NCBI GenBank assembly: GCA_039680625.1
Contig: JBDKSN010000091.1
Location: 1 to 38,018, forward strand
Direction: 5' to 3'
DNA from: JAAYDS01 sp039680625
GTDB lineage: Bacteria > Chloroflexota > Anaerolineae > UBA1429
Length of the DNA: 38,018 nt
The first letter of the stretch is position 1. Every line of letters begins with the position of its first letter. The notes beneath the pieces were generated by a model. It saw nothing but the letters and a program-made list of their open reading frames with translations. It had not been told where the DNA came from and searched no databases. The position numbers and the translations under genes are program-made. Shown piece after piece: positions 14,510 through 21,962 of the stretch.

Positions 14510-15862
14510 ATGGATAGTGCGCTACCGATCATCGTACGCAAAATCCGTCCGTCTCGCCCACCCAGGACGTTCTGTCAACGTCGGCGACTCGTAGACCTCA
14601 TTCATCGCTATATCGATCGCAAACTGATCCTCCTGAGTGCTGGCGCCGGATATGGCAAGACCACGCTGCTGACCGAGTTCTGCCAAGATACGGATTTGCC
14701 GGTGTGTTGGTACACACTGGACCCCTATGACGCGCGGCTGGCGACCTTTGTGACCTATCTGGTTGCGGCCATCCGCACCCAGTTCCCCGACTTTGCGCAG
14801 GGGCTAGACCTCTCGCACGCTTTGGGCGACATCGAGATGCTCGCCCGGCTGCTCATCCACGCCATCGAGCAGATCAATCACTACTTTGTCCTCGTGCTCG
14901 ACGATTACCATGAGGTCAACGAGTCAGTCGCCGTCAATAGCCTGATCGACATGCTGCTGGCATACCTGCCCGACAACTGCCACATCCTGATGGCCTCGCG
15001 TGGTATGCCAACGCGTCTATCCATCTCACGACTGGCGGCCAGGCAAGAGTGCTTTGTCCTCTATGACCAGGATCTGGCCTTTAACCGCGAAGAGCTGCGC
15101 GAACTCTTGGCCCAGCTCGGCCATACCGAGATCAGCGAGGCAGAGCTAGACAACCTGGTCGAGCGATCGGAGGGCTGGGTTACGGGCGTGCTGCTGGCGG
15201 CGCAGATGGAGATGACCAGCACTGCTGAGGGCATCCTGCGGCTCACTGGCCATGGGCACGCCGTGTTCTCCTACCTGGCGACCGAGGTGCTGCAACAACA
15301 GCCACCGGCGGTGCAATCGTTCTTGGTGGGCAGCAGCATCCTCGACGAGATGTCTCCGGCAACCTGCAACGCCCTGCTGGGCATCTCGGATTCAGGAGAG
15401 ATCCTGGCCTCGCTCGCCCGACAGGCGCTGTTCACCTTTCCCACCAGTGGTGGGCGCTCTTATGTGTATCACCAGCTGTTCCGTGAGTTTCTGCGCGCAC
15501 AACTGGTCAAGGATTCTGACCGCTACCGTCAGCTGGCCCTGCGGGCGGGCGATCTGTTGGCGGCGGAGGGCAATTGGGCGACGGCCATCGAGCAATATCT
15601 GCAAGCAGAGGCCTATCCCGAGGCGATTAGCCTGCTCGAAATGGCCGCTGAGCGTGCCTTTGATAGCGGCTACCGTGAAGAGCTGGCCACGTGGATCGAC
15701 GACCTGCCCCCTGACCTGCTCGAAGACCACCCCGGCTCTTGTTCTATCGCGCCAAGGGCTATACCGAGGCGGGCGACTGGGCTGCGGCCACGGAGTTGTT
15801 GCGTCGTGTGCGTGCCCTGGGCGAGGCGCGTGGCGACGTGGGCATCACCGCGCGCGCCCTAG
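14510..15862 (+). CDS. MalT-like ATPase part of a transcriptional regulator; frame broken near 15736
   Basis: Residues 1 to about 409 are the N-terminal part of a large STAND-type regulator: Walker A AGAGYGKTT (residues 44-52), Walker B VLVLDDYH (127-134), then the MalT-like ATPase with a winged-helix and the start of a helical repeat region (LLAAEGNWATAIEQYLQAEAY). After HPGS the frame runs on into 40 residues of Ser/Arg/Pro-rich nonsense, while the homologous sequence (LLFYRAKGYTEAGDW) continues in another frame. One base appears missing (GGCTCTTG where GGCCTCTTG would restore the protein). The intact protein would be about 1,053 aa together with the next entry. It may be a decayed gene or an assembly error. 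Confidence 0.8.
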   Translation: MDSALPIIVRKIRPSRPPRTFCQRRRLVDLIHRYIDRKLILLSAGAGYGKTTLLTEFCQDTDLPVCWYTLDPYDARLATFVTYLVAAIRTQFPDFAQGLDLSHALGDIEMLARLLIHAIEQINHYFVLVLDDYHEVNESVAVNSLIDMLLAYLPDNCHILMASRGMPTRLSISRLAARQECFVLYDQDLAFNREELRELLAQLGHTEISEAELDNLVERSEGWVTGVLLAAQMEMTSTAEGILRLTGHGHAVFSYLATEVLQQQPPAVQSFLVGSSILDEMSPATCNALLGISDSGEILASLARQALFTFPTSGGRSYVYHQLFREFLRAQLVKDSDRYRQLALRAGDLLAAEGNWATAIEQYLQAEAYPEAISLLEMAAERAFDSGYREELATWIDDLPPDLLEDHPGSCSIAPRAIPRRATGLRPRSCCVVCVPWARRVATWASPRAP

Positions 15863-17670
15863 TGCAGTGGGCCATCGTCGAGCGGCTCCAGCTCAACCTG
15901 CCGGCAGCCGTGCAATACTGCGAGCAGGCCATCGACATCGCGCCGCCCGAAGATGCCTGGGTGCGCACCCGCGCGCTGCATAACCGAGGCATTGTCCGTT
16001 TGATGCAAGCCGATGAAGGCGGACTGGCAGACCTGCGACAGGCGCTAGAGATCGCTTACGCCGAGAGCGACGACACCAACGCCGCCTACATTGCCCACGA
16101 TCTGGGCAACGCGCTAGTGCACTATGGTCAGCTCCAAGAGGCTCAGGCGTCGTTCCATCAGGCACTGATGCATTGGCGCAAGGCTGGCAATGTCTCCGAC
16201 GTGGCGCTCACTCTTCAGGGGCTGGGCGTGATCGCTCACCACCTGGGCGAGTATGAGGAGGCCGAGGAGCGCCTCAACGAGAGCCTGGCCAAGGCCGTCG
16301 ACAACAACGATCAGCGCCTGCAAGCCTATGCCCACGCCAACCTGGCCGAGCTGTTCCGCGACCTGTGCCGCTATGACGAAGCGCAGGCCCACGCACAGCG
16401 GGCCATGGAGCTGGCCAGCCGGGCCAAGGCGCAGGATCTGATGGTGTTCGTGGGGGTGCTGCAGGCCGATATCCTGCGCCTGCAGGGAGACGCGACTCTG
16501 GCGCGCCAGCTCGCCCAAGAGGCACTCGACCAAGCCATCGCGAGCGACATGCCCTATGAGGCTGCCCTGGCGCGCTCTATCCTGGCTATGGCCGCGCTCA
16601 GCCAGGGCGGCACTGCGACGGCGATCAACTTGCTGCAACATGCCCTCCAAGAGCTGGAAGAGACGGGCGCACCGCGCGACATCGCCCGTGCGCATCTGCA
16701 GCTGGGCCTGGCCCACTTGCAAGATAGCGACCCGCACGAGGCGGGCCGGCACCTGCATGACGTGCAACAGCTCATCCAGTCGCTGGGCTCGGCGCAGGTG
16801 CTCGTCACCGAAGGGCCAGCGGCGATCGACCAGCTCGATCGCGCGCAACAGAGCGGCCTGTGTGCGTTTGATCTGGCGGCGGTGCGCGTCTTGGCTCATC
16901 GTGGCGTCAACGCAGTGCCCACGTCTACGAGCGAAGAGCCGCCCGACCTGGCCTTTTACGCGCTCGATGGCGGTCAGGTGCGGGTGCGCGGCGAGTTGGC
17001 CACGCGGTGGGAGTCGGCCGTGGCTCGCGAGATGGCCTTCTTGCTGGCTGCCAATCCACGCGGCCTGCGCCGAGACACAATCATCGAGATGCTGTGGCCC
17101 GAGAGCGAGCCTGATAAGGGCAACAGCCTGTTTCACTCGACACTATATCGCGTGCGGCGGGCCCTTGGGCAAAAGGTCATTGCTCGCGCCTCGGATCGCT
17201 ATTCGTTCGACTCTAATCTAAGCCTGTACTTGGATGCCGCCGTATTCGAAGATCTCGCCCGCAAGGCGCTGAGCGAGGGCGACCGCGAGGCACGCAGCCA
17301 AGCGTTGGCGTTGTACCATGAGCCTTTCCTCAGCTCGTGCGAGTTACAATGGTGCTACCAGCAGCGCGAGCAATTGAGCCGGCTACTCAGTGAACTACTG
17401 GTGGCCGAGGCGCAAGACCGCATCGCCCAGGGCGATACCCATGGCGCCGAGGAGGCGTTCAATCGGCTGCTCGAGCTGGATGATCTCGACGAGCGTGCCT
17501 ATCGCGGCGTGATGTGGTGTCGCAGCAAGCATGGCGATGAGGCGGGCGCCACTCGGGCCTACATGCAGTGCCGCAAAGCCCTGCGGGCCGAATTGGGCGT
17601 GGAGCCCGAATCCGCCACGCGCAAGATGTGGGATGCGATTCGCCACCATGAGCCACTCCCTGAACCATGA
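15739..17670 (+). CDS. TPR and BTAD/DNA-binding part of the same regulator (3' half after frame break)
   Basis: A 643-aa open frame that continues the upstream half in the next frame; its TTG start at 15739 is only where the frame can be opened and has no ribosome site. Residues 1 to about 380 are tetratricopeptide-like helix pairs (for example AHANLAELFRDLCRYDEAQAHAQRA). Residues about 405-490 resemble an OmpR-type winged-helix DNA-binding domain (GLRRDTIIEMLWPESEPDKG, then FHSTLYRVRRALG). Residues about 500-640 are a BTAD helical domain (ERAYRGVMWCRSKHGDEAG, then RKALRAELGVEPESATR), as in SARP activators but at the C-terminus. It probably binds promoters in response to a ligand sensed by the repeats. 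Confidence 0.8.
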   Translation: MFYRAKGYTEAGDWAAATELLRRVRALGEARGDVGITARALVQWAIVERLQLNLPAAVQYCEQAIDIAPPEDAWVRTRALHNRGIVRLMQADEGGLADLRQALEIAYAESDDTNAAYIAHDLGNALVHYGQLQEAQASFHQALMHWRKAGNVSDVALTLQGLGVIAHHLGEYEEAEERLNESLAKAVDNNDQRLQAYAHANLAELFRDLCRYDEAQAHAQRAMELASRAKAQDLMVFVGVLQADILRLQGDATLARQLAQEALDQAIASDMPYEAALARSILAMAALSQGGTATAINLLQHALQELEETGAPRDIARAHLQLGLAHLQDSDPHEAGRHLHDVQQLIQSLGSAQVLVTEGPAAIDQLDRAQQSGLCAFDLAAVRVLAHRGVNAVPTSTSEEPPDLAFYALDGGQVRVRGELATRWESAVAREMAFLLAANPRGLRRDTIIEMLWPESEPDKGNSLFHSTLYRVRRALGQKVIARASDRYSFDSNLSLYLDAAVFEDLARKALSEGDREARSQALALYHEPFLSSCELQWCYQQREQLSRLLSELLVAEAQDRIAQGDTHGAEEAFNRLLELDDLDERAYRGVMWCRSKHGDEAGATRAYMQCRKALRAELGVEPESATRKMWDAIRHHEPLPEP

Positions 17671-17687
17671 TTTCTTACCGTTGCTTT

Positions 17688-17706
17688 ACGTGCCTACCAC
17701 GTTCCT
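17688..17706 (+). repeat. Two 8-bp direct repeats 11 bp apart, possible BTAD-regulator site
   Basis: ACGTGCCT (17688-17695) and ACGTTCCT (17699-17706) differ at one base and are exactly 11 bp apart, one helical turn. SARP activators bind such spaced direct repeats. The site is between the regulator and the small peptide gene. Chance occurrence is possible. Confidence 0.3.
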
Positions 17707-17768
17707 GGTGATAAATCCGTGAGAGGCAGAACCTATGATAGCGATAGTATCCTGTTGGGAGGGAGATC

Positions 17769-17876
17769 ATGAAGAAGGTCTACTGGCTCGTCGTCTATAC
17801 TGTGTTGACCGTGGCAGCCGCAGTAATCGCGAGCGGCGCGCCCATTCCCTGGAGCACGTCAGGCGGCGGTGGCTGA
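17769..17876 (+). CDS. 35-aa exported or membrane peptide between regulator and DUF5317 gene
   Basis: ATG at 17769 with ribosome site GGGAGGGAG six bases upstream; TGA at 17874-17876. The peptide begins MKKVYWLVVYTVLTVAA, a positively charged N-terminus and one hydrophobic segment, has a small-residue stretch AAAVIASGA that could be a cleavage site, and ends APIPWSTSGGGG. A cleaved tail would be about 10-14 residues. The very good ribosome site and typical signal architecture argue that it is a real gene, although it is too short for usual gene finders. It follows a TPR-containing regulator and precedes a membrane protein by 23 bp. A signalling peptide is an inference; a structural membrane peptide is the alternative. 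Confidence 0.6.
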   Translation: MKKVYWLVVYTVLTVAAAVIASGAPIPWSTSGGGG

Positions 17877-17899
17877 TTGACCAGGCGGCCAGGTGAACT

Positions 17900-18481
17900 G
17901 TGGTTCTCCTGGTGATCCTGGTCGCCTCTGCTCTAGTGGCTCTGATCCGTGGTGGGCGGTTCCGTAATCTGGCATCATGGGCGCCGCGGTGGGGTTACCT
18001 AGTCGCGTTGGCCCTGGTGATCCAGGTGGGCGTAGTGTATCTACAGCCAGAGTCGCAGCCGCTCATCATTGCACTTTTTGCACTTTCATTGACATTGCTG
18101 GCCACCTTTGTGGTTGCCAATCGTCGGCTACCCGGGATGATGTTGTTGGGTGTCGGGTTAGCCCTGAATGTTGTGGCGATGGCCGCGAATGGTGGTTTCA
18201 TGCCGGTAAGCCCGGGCGCCCTGGTCCATGCCGGGCTGGGGTCGCTGGCAAGCTTGCCCGAGGGCAGTTTGCTCGAAGGCTCTAAGGATATATTGATCTG
18301 GCCCGAACATGCCAGGCTCTGGTGGCTAGGGGATGTCATTCCTCTGCCGCCACCGATCTCGGTCGTGTTGAGTATCGGGGACCTGGTTGTAGGCGCGGGC
18401 GGCGCCTGGTATCTCCAGGTAGCTATGGTCTCTCGCGAGCGTGATGGTTCGCGAGCCCACGCCGAGGTGGCAGCGCCATAG
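17900..18481 (+). CDS. DUF5317 family membrane protein
   Basis: A 193-aa protein starting GTG at 17900 with AGGTG upstream. It has about five membrane segments. The stretch NGGFMPVSPGAL, followed by WWLGDVIPLPPPISVVLSIGD, is the hallmark of DUF5317. The function of the family is unknown. It lies 23 bp after the small peptide gene and is followed by a strong terminator, so the peptide and this protein probably share one transcript. Handling or sensing of the peptide is possible but unproven. Confidence 0.85.
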   Translation: MVLLVILVASALVALIRGGRFRNLASWAPRWGYLVALALVIQVGVVYLQPESQPLIIALFALSLTLLATFVVANRRLPGMMLLGVGLALNVVAMAANGGFMPVSPGALVHAGLGSLASLPEGSLLEGSKDILIWPEHARLWWLGDVIPLPPPISVVLSIGDLVVGAGGAWYLQVAMVSRERDGSRAHAEVAAP

Positions 18482-18572
18482 GGCGCGCCCCTTACCTTAC
18501 TATTGGGATCAACAGGTCGTCCGTTATCCCTGTGGCGGGGATGCGGTAGACCTGATCCTCTCCCACCCACAA

Positions 18573-18620
18573 GGCGCGCAGCAATCCCCCCCAACAAGTG
18601 CTGCGCGCCTCCCCCTTTTT
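18573..18620 (+). terminator. Rho-independent terminator after the DUF5317 gene
   Basis: A perfect 11-bp stem GGCGCGCAGCA (18573-18583) with TGCTGCGCGCC (18599-18609), then TCCCCCTTTTT. Confidence 0.8.
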
Positions 18621-18646
18621 GCGACTATGTCATTGCCGGCTATAGT
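18618..18646 (+). promoter_or_regulatory. Weak promoter candidate for rdgB
   Basis: TTTGCG (18618-18623), 17-bp spacer, TATAGT (18641-18646). The -10 is good, the -35 poor; it lies just after the upstream terminator. Confidence 0.35.
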
Positions 18647-18680
18647 GCCCTCGTGTGCCATTCTGCCCCGAGGTTCGCCC

Positions 18681-19301
18681 ATGAGACTGCTGGTTGCCAC
18701 CGGCAATGCCGGCAAGAAGCGTGAGTTCGCCTTGCTCTTGGCCGAGCTCCCGCTAGAGATCGTCTCGCTGAGCGACGTCGGTATCGCCGGCGACGTCGCT
18801 GAAACCGGCACCACCTTTGCCGAGAACGCCGTGCTCAAGGCGCGAGCCTATGCCACGCAGTCGGGGCTGCTCACCCTGGCCGATGACTCGGGCCTGGAAG
18901 TCGACGCGCTTGGCGGCGCTCCGGGCGTGTTTAGTGCACGCTATGGTGGCCCCGGCCTCGACGACCGTGGCCGTTACGAGCTGCTGCTGCGCAACCTGGC
19001 CGAGGTGCCTGACGAGCGCCGCACCGCGCGCTTTCGCTGTGTCATCGCCCTAGTAGATCCGCATGGCCGCGAGGCCCTCGCCGAGGGCGTTTGTGAGGGG
19101 CGCATCATCCGTGCCCCCCGTGGAGTCCATGGCTTTGGCTATGATCCGGTGTTCTGGGTCGATAGCGAGGGCTGCACTATGGCTGAGCTGCCCCCCGAGC
19201 GCAAGAATGCAATCAGCCACCGCGCCGCTGCGGCCCGTCAGGCCGTAGACATTCTGCGAGGCTGGCTGGCCGAGACCACGACCAAACAGGGAGAGCACTA
19301 G
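18681..19301 (+). CDS. rdgB: XTP/dITP diphosphatase (RdgB/HAM1 family)
   Basis: A 206-aa nucleotide pyrophosphatase that removes deaminated purine triphosphates (XTP, dITP, ITP). Family motifs are clear: LVATGNAGKKREF at the N-terminus, TFAENAVLKARAYA, LADDSGLEVDALGGAPGVFSARY (split here by meaning, all contiguous in the protein), GFGYDPVFW and a C-terminal ISHRAAA. The ATG at 18681 starts directly with MRLLVATGN; the frame is open upstream to 18441 but that part overlaps DUF5317 and the terminator. Confidence 0.96.
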   Translation: MRLLVATGNAGKKREFALLLAELPLEIVSLSDVGIAGDVAETGTTFAENAVLKARAYATQSGLLTLADDSGLEVDALGGAPGVFSARYGGPGLDDRGRYELLLRNLAEVPDERRTARFRCVIALVDPHGREALAEGVCEGRIIRAPRGVHGFGYDPVFWVDSEGCTMAELPPERKNAISHRAAAARQAVDILRGWLAETTTKQGEH

Positions 19302-19329
19302 CTCCCCCGAGCAGTCAGCGGGCTGGGCG

Positions 19330-19974
19330 CTAGATCTCGCGAATGTCGACCAGCTCGGCGTCGAGTTCGTCGATGATGGCCTCGACCTTGGCTCGATCGA
19401 TCCCCTTGACCTTGAAGGCGATCTCGGCGACGTTCGGGTCGTCTCCCCAAAAGGTGCCCAGCGCGATAAAGTCCGCGCCCAGCTCAGAGATGCGTGAGGT
19501 GAGAGCTGCCAGCACGCCGTGCCCCTCTTTGACCTTGATCGTGACGCGCAAACCGAACACGCGCGCGCCCAACATCTCGGTGAACACCTTGAACAAGTCG
19601 CTCTCGGTGATCATGCCCACGAGCATATCGCCGCGCATCACGGGCAGGCCGCTGATCTCATTGTCGGCCATGATGCGCGCCGCCTCTTCGAGCGGGCAGT
19701 CCTCGGGGACCGTGACGACGTTTCGGGTCATCAGCTCGTCGACCGTTACCTTGGACATCAGGTAGTTCAGTTCATAGACACTCAGGCTGGTCGCCGGTGA
19801 GGGGGAGGCGTAGAGGAGCTGCTTCTCAGACACAATGCCGACGAGCTTGCCCTTGTCATCCAAGACAGGCAGACGGCGCACCTTGTGATCTCGCATGATG
19901 CGCAAGGCCTCGTGCAGTGACGTCTGCGGTCGCACGGTAATGGGATGCTGCGACATCCGTTCTTTGACCAGCAT
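19330..19974 (-). CDS. Tandem CBS domains plus ACT-like domain protein (AcuB-like)
   Basis: A 214-aa soluble protein. Two CBS domains occupy residues about 1-60 and 70-130 (MSQHPITVRPQTSLHEALRI and MTRNVVTVPEDCPLEEAARI as domain starts), and the last about 75 residues (VFGLRVTIKVKEGHGVLAAL region) look like an ACT domain. CBS pairs bind adenosine nucleotides and ACT domains bind small ligands, so it is probably a sensor. AcuB-like proteins have this order, but acetoin genes are absent. The ribosome site GGGAGG precedes the ATG at 19974, and a good promoter lies at 20053-20081. Confidence 0.88.
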   Translation of the reverse strand: MLVKERMSQHPITVRPQTSLHEALRIMRDHKVRRLPVLDDKGKLVGIVSEKQLLYASPSPATSLSVYELNYLMSKVTVDELMTRNVVTVPEDCPLEEAARIMADNEISGLPVMRGDMLVGMITESDLFKVFTEMLGARVFGLRVTIKVKEGHGVLAALTSRISELGADFIALGTFWGDDPNVAEIAFKVKGIDRAKVEAIIDELDAELVDIREI

Positions 19975-20052
19975 AGTTTCCTCCCGCGTGATCAGAATGG
20001 CTCGGAGATACCGAGAACGCCGCGCACTCGGTCACCTGTTCTACTCAGCCGC

Positions 20053-20081
20053 ATTATATCGTGGGCACAGCTGACTGTCTA
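20053..20081 (-). promoter_or_regulatory. Promoter of the CBS-ACT gene
   Basis: Minus strand TAGACA (20076-20081), 17-bp spacer, perfect TATAAT (20053-20058). The leader would be about 70 bases. Confidence 0.7.
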
Positions 20082-20112
20082 TGTCGATCGCATCGAGCGC
20101 CCCGAGTTCGTA

Positions 20113-20141
20113 TTGACAGGCCGCCAGGGCTGTGCCATACT
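20113..20141 (+). promoter_or_regulatory. Promoter of the flavin reductase-tsaE-tsaB-rimI-surE run
   Basis: Perfect TTGACA (20113-20118), 17-bp spacer, CATACT (20136-20141). An imperfect palindrome CTTGAATATAAGTCAAG begins at the last bases of the -10 and covers the expected start, a possible operator. Confidence 0.6.
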
Positions 20142-20172
20142 TGAATATAAGTCAAGCCCCGAGTGCATACCC

Positions 20173-20736
20173 ATGAAGCGTATGGTGCCGCTGCAGCAGG
20201 CACATCGTATGTTGGCGGCAAGGCCAGTGTGCCTGGTCACAACGATGCTGAAAGGTCGGGTGAACGTCATGCCGTTGGCGTGGCACTGCCCGGTGAGCAT
20301 CGACCCGCCTCTCGTGGCCATAGCCGTGCATCCCACGAGCTACACCCACGAGCTGCTCCGCCAGCATGAAGAGTGCGTGCTGAACATCCCTGGCCGGCCG
20401 ATGCTCGAAGCGGTGTTGGCCTGCGGAAGTGTCTCAGGCCGCACGGAGGACAAGGTGGACAAGCTGGGCCTGGCGCTCGAATCGGGGCAGGGGATCGACG
20501 CCCCCTGGATCGAAGGCTGTTTGGCGCATCTCGAGTGTGTGGTCGTCGATCGCCTCCAGCCGGGAGACCATATGCTTTACATCTTGCGCGTAGTGGGCGC
20601 CTGGGCAGAGGAGGAAGCCTTCACCCAGGTCTGGGTCACTCCGGCTGTTGCCGAGGAACTCGCGCCGCTCGTTCACCTGGGCGGCGCTGTCTTTGCCTCG
20701 CTGAGCCCACTAAGCAAAGCCGAGGTCTCAGTCTAG
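20173..20736 (+). CDS. Flavin reductase-like, FMN-binding split-barrel protein
   Basis: A 187-aa protein of the flavin_reduct (split beta-barrel) family. The N-terminus RPVCLVTTMLKGRVNVMPL and WHCPVSIDPPLVAIAVHPTSYTHELL (one continuous region) match the FMN-binding strand pattern, and CVLNIPG follows in the usual place. Members bind FMN and act as flavin reductases or uncharacterised oxidoreductases. The ATG at 20173 was chosen because it begins the conserved domain and sits about 25 bases after a predicted transcription start; the open frame reaches back to 19945 across the promoter. It ends 3 bp before tsaE. Confidence 0.85.
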   Translation: MKRMVPLQQAHRMLAARPVCLVTTMLKGRVNVMPLAWHCPVSIDPPLVAIAVHPTSYTHELLRQHEECVLNIPGRPMLEAVLACGSVSGRTEDKVDKLGLALESGQGIDAPWIEGCLAHLECVVVDRLQPGDHMLYILRVVGAWAEEEAFTQVWVTPAVAEELAPLVHLGGAVFASLSPLSKAEVSV

Positions 20737-20739
20737 CGG

Positions 20740-21270
20740 ATGATGGGGACGAGAGTGACGCTGCGTACGGTGTCGATCACGCTACAAACCGAGAGCCCTG
20801 AGCAAACCAGGGCCCTGGGGCGCTGCCTGGGCAGCCTGTTGCAGGCCGGCGATATCGTCTGCCTTCAGGGCGACTTGGGCAGTGGCAAGACCTGCCTTAC
20901 GCAGGGCATCGGCGTGGGCATGGGCGTCGCCGGCGTGATCAATAGCCCCACCTTTGTCTTTGTCAACGAACACGCGCCCCTCAACACTGGCCCTTACCTC
21001 TATCACGTCGACCTCTATCGCATCTGCGATCTCACCGAGGTGCTCAGTCTGGGTCTCGATGACTATATGTATGGCGATGGGGTGACGGTCATCGAATGGG
21101 CCGATCGAGCGGTAGAGATCATGCCCAAGAACTGCCTGTGGGTGCGCCTGACCTATCGTGACTATACCGAGCGGCGTCTGACGCTCGAAGCCTCTGGCGA
21201 GCGCTATGCTGGCCTACTCGAGGCACTGGCGGATTGCCCTACTGTGGCCGCGGCCAGGTTGCAGGCCTAG
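20740..21270 (+). CDS. tsaE: tRNA threonylcarbamoyladenosine biosynthesis ATPase TsaE
   Basis: A 176-aa P-loop protein needed with TsaB, TsaC and TsaD to make t6A at position 37 of ANN-decoding tRNAs. Walker A is GDLGSGKTCLTQG, followed by SPTFVFVNE and the acidic motif YHVDLYRI, then VIEWADR. It begins with two ATG codons (20740 and 20743). tsaB follows after 9 bp, a classic arrangement. Confidence 0.95.
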   Translation: MMGTRVTLRTVSITLQTESPEQTRALGRCLGSLLQAGDIVCLQGDLGSGKTCLTQGIGVGMGVAGVINSPTFVFVNEHAPLNTGPYLYHVDLYRICDLTEVLSLGLDDYMYGDGVTVIEWADRAVEIMPKNCLWVRLTYRDYTERRLTLEASGERYAGLLEALADCPTVAAARLQA

Positions 21271-21279
21271 GAGAGCGCC

Positions 21280-21960
21280 ATGCCTGTGCTGCTTGCCATC
21301 GATACGGCCAGCCGCTATGCCAGTGTCGCGCTCTATCATCAAGACGGTCTGCTCGCCGAGCAGACCTGGCGTTCACAGAACAACCAGTCTGTTGAGGTGC
21401 TGCCCGCCATCGAGCGTCTGCTGAGCATGACGCAGTGCGCGCGTCGCGATCTAGGGGCGGTTGCGGTGGCCCAAGGGCCTGGCTCGTTCACGGGCCTGCG
21501 CATCGGTATCAGCCTGGCTAAGGGCCTGTGTATGGCCCTCGACATTCCGCTCGTCGCCGTGCCCACGCTCGAGGTCAGCGCCTATTCCGCGGGTGACCCA
21601 GGCTGCCCGGTAGTTGCCGTCTCTGAGGCGGGGCGCGGGCGCATTCACGTGGGCACCTACGTGTTCGTTGACGGCCTGCCCCGTCTGCAGGGCGAGATCG
21701 GCCTATATCGCCTCGAAGATTGGTCGCCCGCGCCCGACGGGCCGCTGTTCATCACCGGAGAAGTGACGCCCGCCCTGGCCGAGCGCCTCGAGAGCCTGCC
21801 CAATAGCGACCTGCTCTCGCTGGCCTCGCCAGCTGGCTCACCGCGACGTGCCGGTTATCTCGCCGAGCTCGCCTGGTATCGCTGGCAAACGGGCCAGGTG
21901 GCCGACCTCGATACGCTCGGCCCCATCTACCTGCAGTCGCCCCTCTCGGGCACCGCTTGA
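21280..21960 (+). CDS. tsaB: tRNA threonylcarbamoyladenosine biosynthesis protein TsaB
   Basis: A 226-aa protein of the ASKHA fold, the dimer partner of TsaD in t6A synthesis. It starts MPVLLAIDTASRYASVAL and contains the signature GPGSFTGLRIGISLAKGLCM (positions about 67-86), followed by PLVAVPTLE. Length agrees with TsaB (about 220-235 aa). The ribosome site GGAGAG precedes the ATG. Its TGA overlaps or touches the start of rimI. Confidence 0.96.
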   Translation: MPVLLAIDTASRYASVALYHQDGLLAEQTWRSQNNQSVEVLPAIERLLSMTQCARRDLGAVAVAQGPGSFTGLRIGISLAKGLCMALDIPLVAVPTLEVSAYSAGDPGCPVVAVSEAGRGRIHVGTYVFVDGLPRLQGEIGLYRLEDWSPAPDGPLFITGEVTPALAERLESLPNSDLLSLASPAGSPRRAGYLAELAWYRWQTGQVADLDTLGPIYLQSPLSGTA

Positions 21961-21962
21961 CG

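Noticed and set aside
15720..15760. Programmed -1 ribosomal frameshift in the regulator
   Set aside because: No X-XXY-YYZ slippery heptamer and no obvious downstream pseudoknot; a missing base explains it more simply.
16114..17136. Long minus-strand frame opposite the TPR/BTAD region
   Set aside because: His/Arg/Gln-rich low-complexity translation typical of antisense frames in high-GC genes; the plus strand encodes clear domains.
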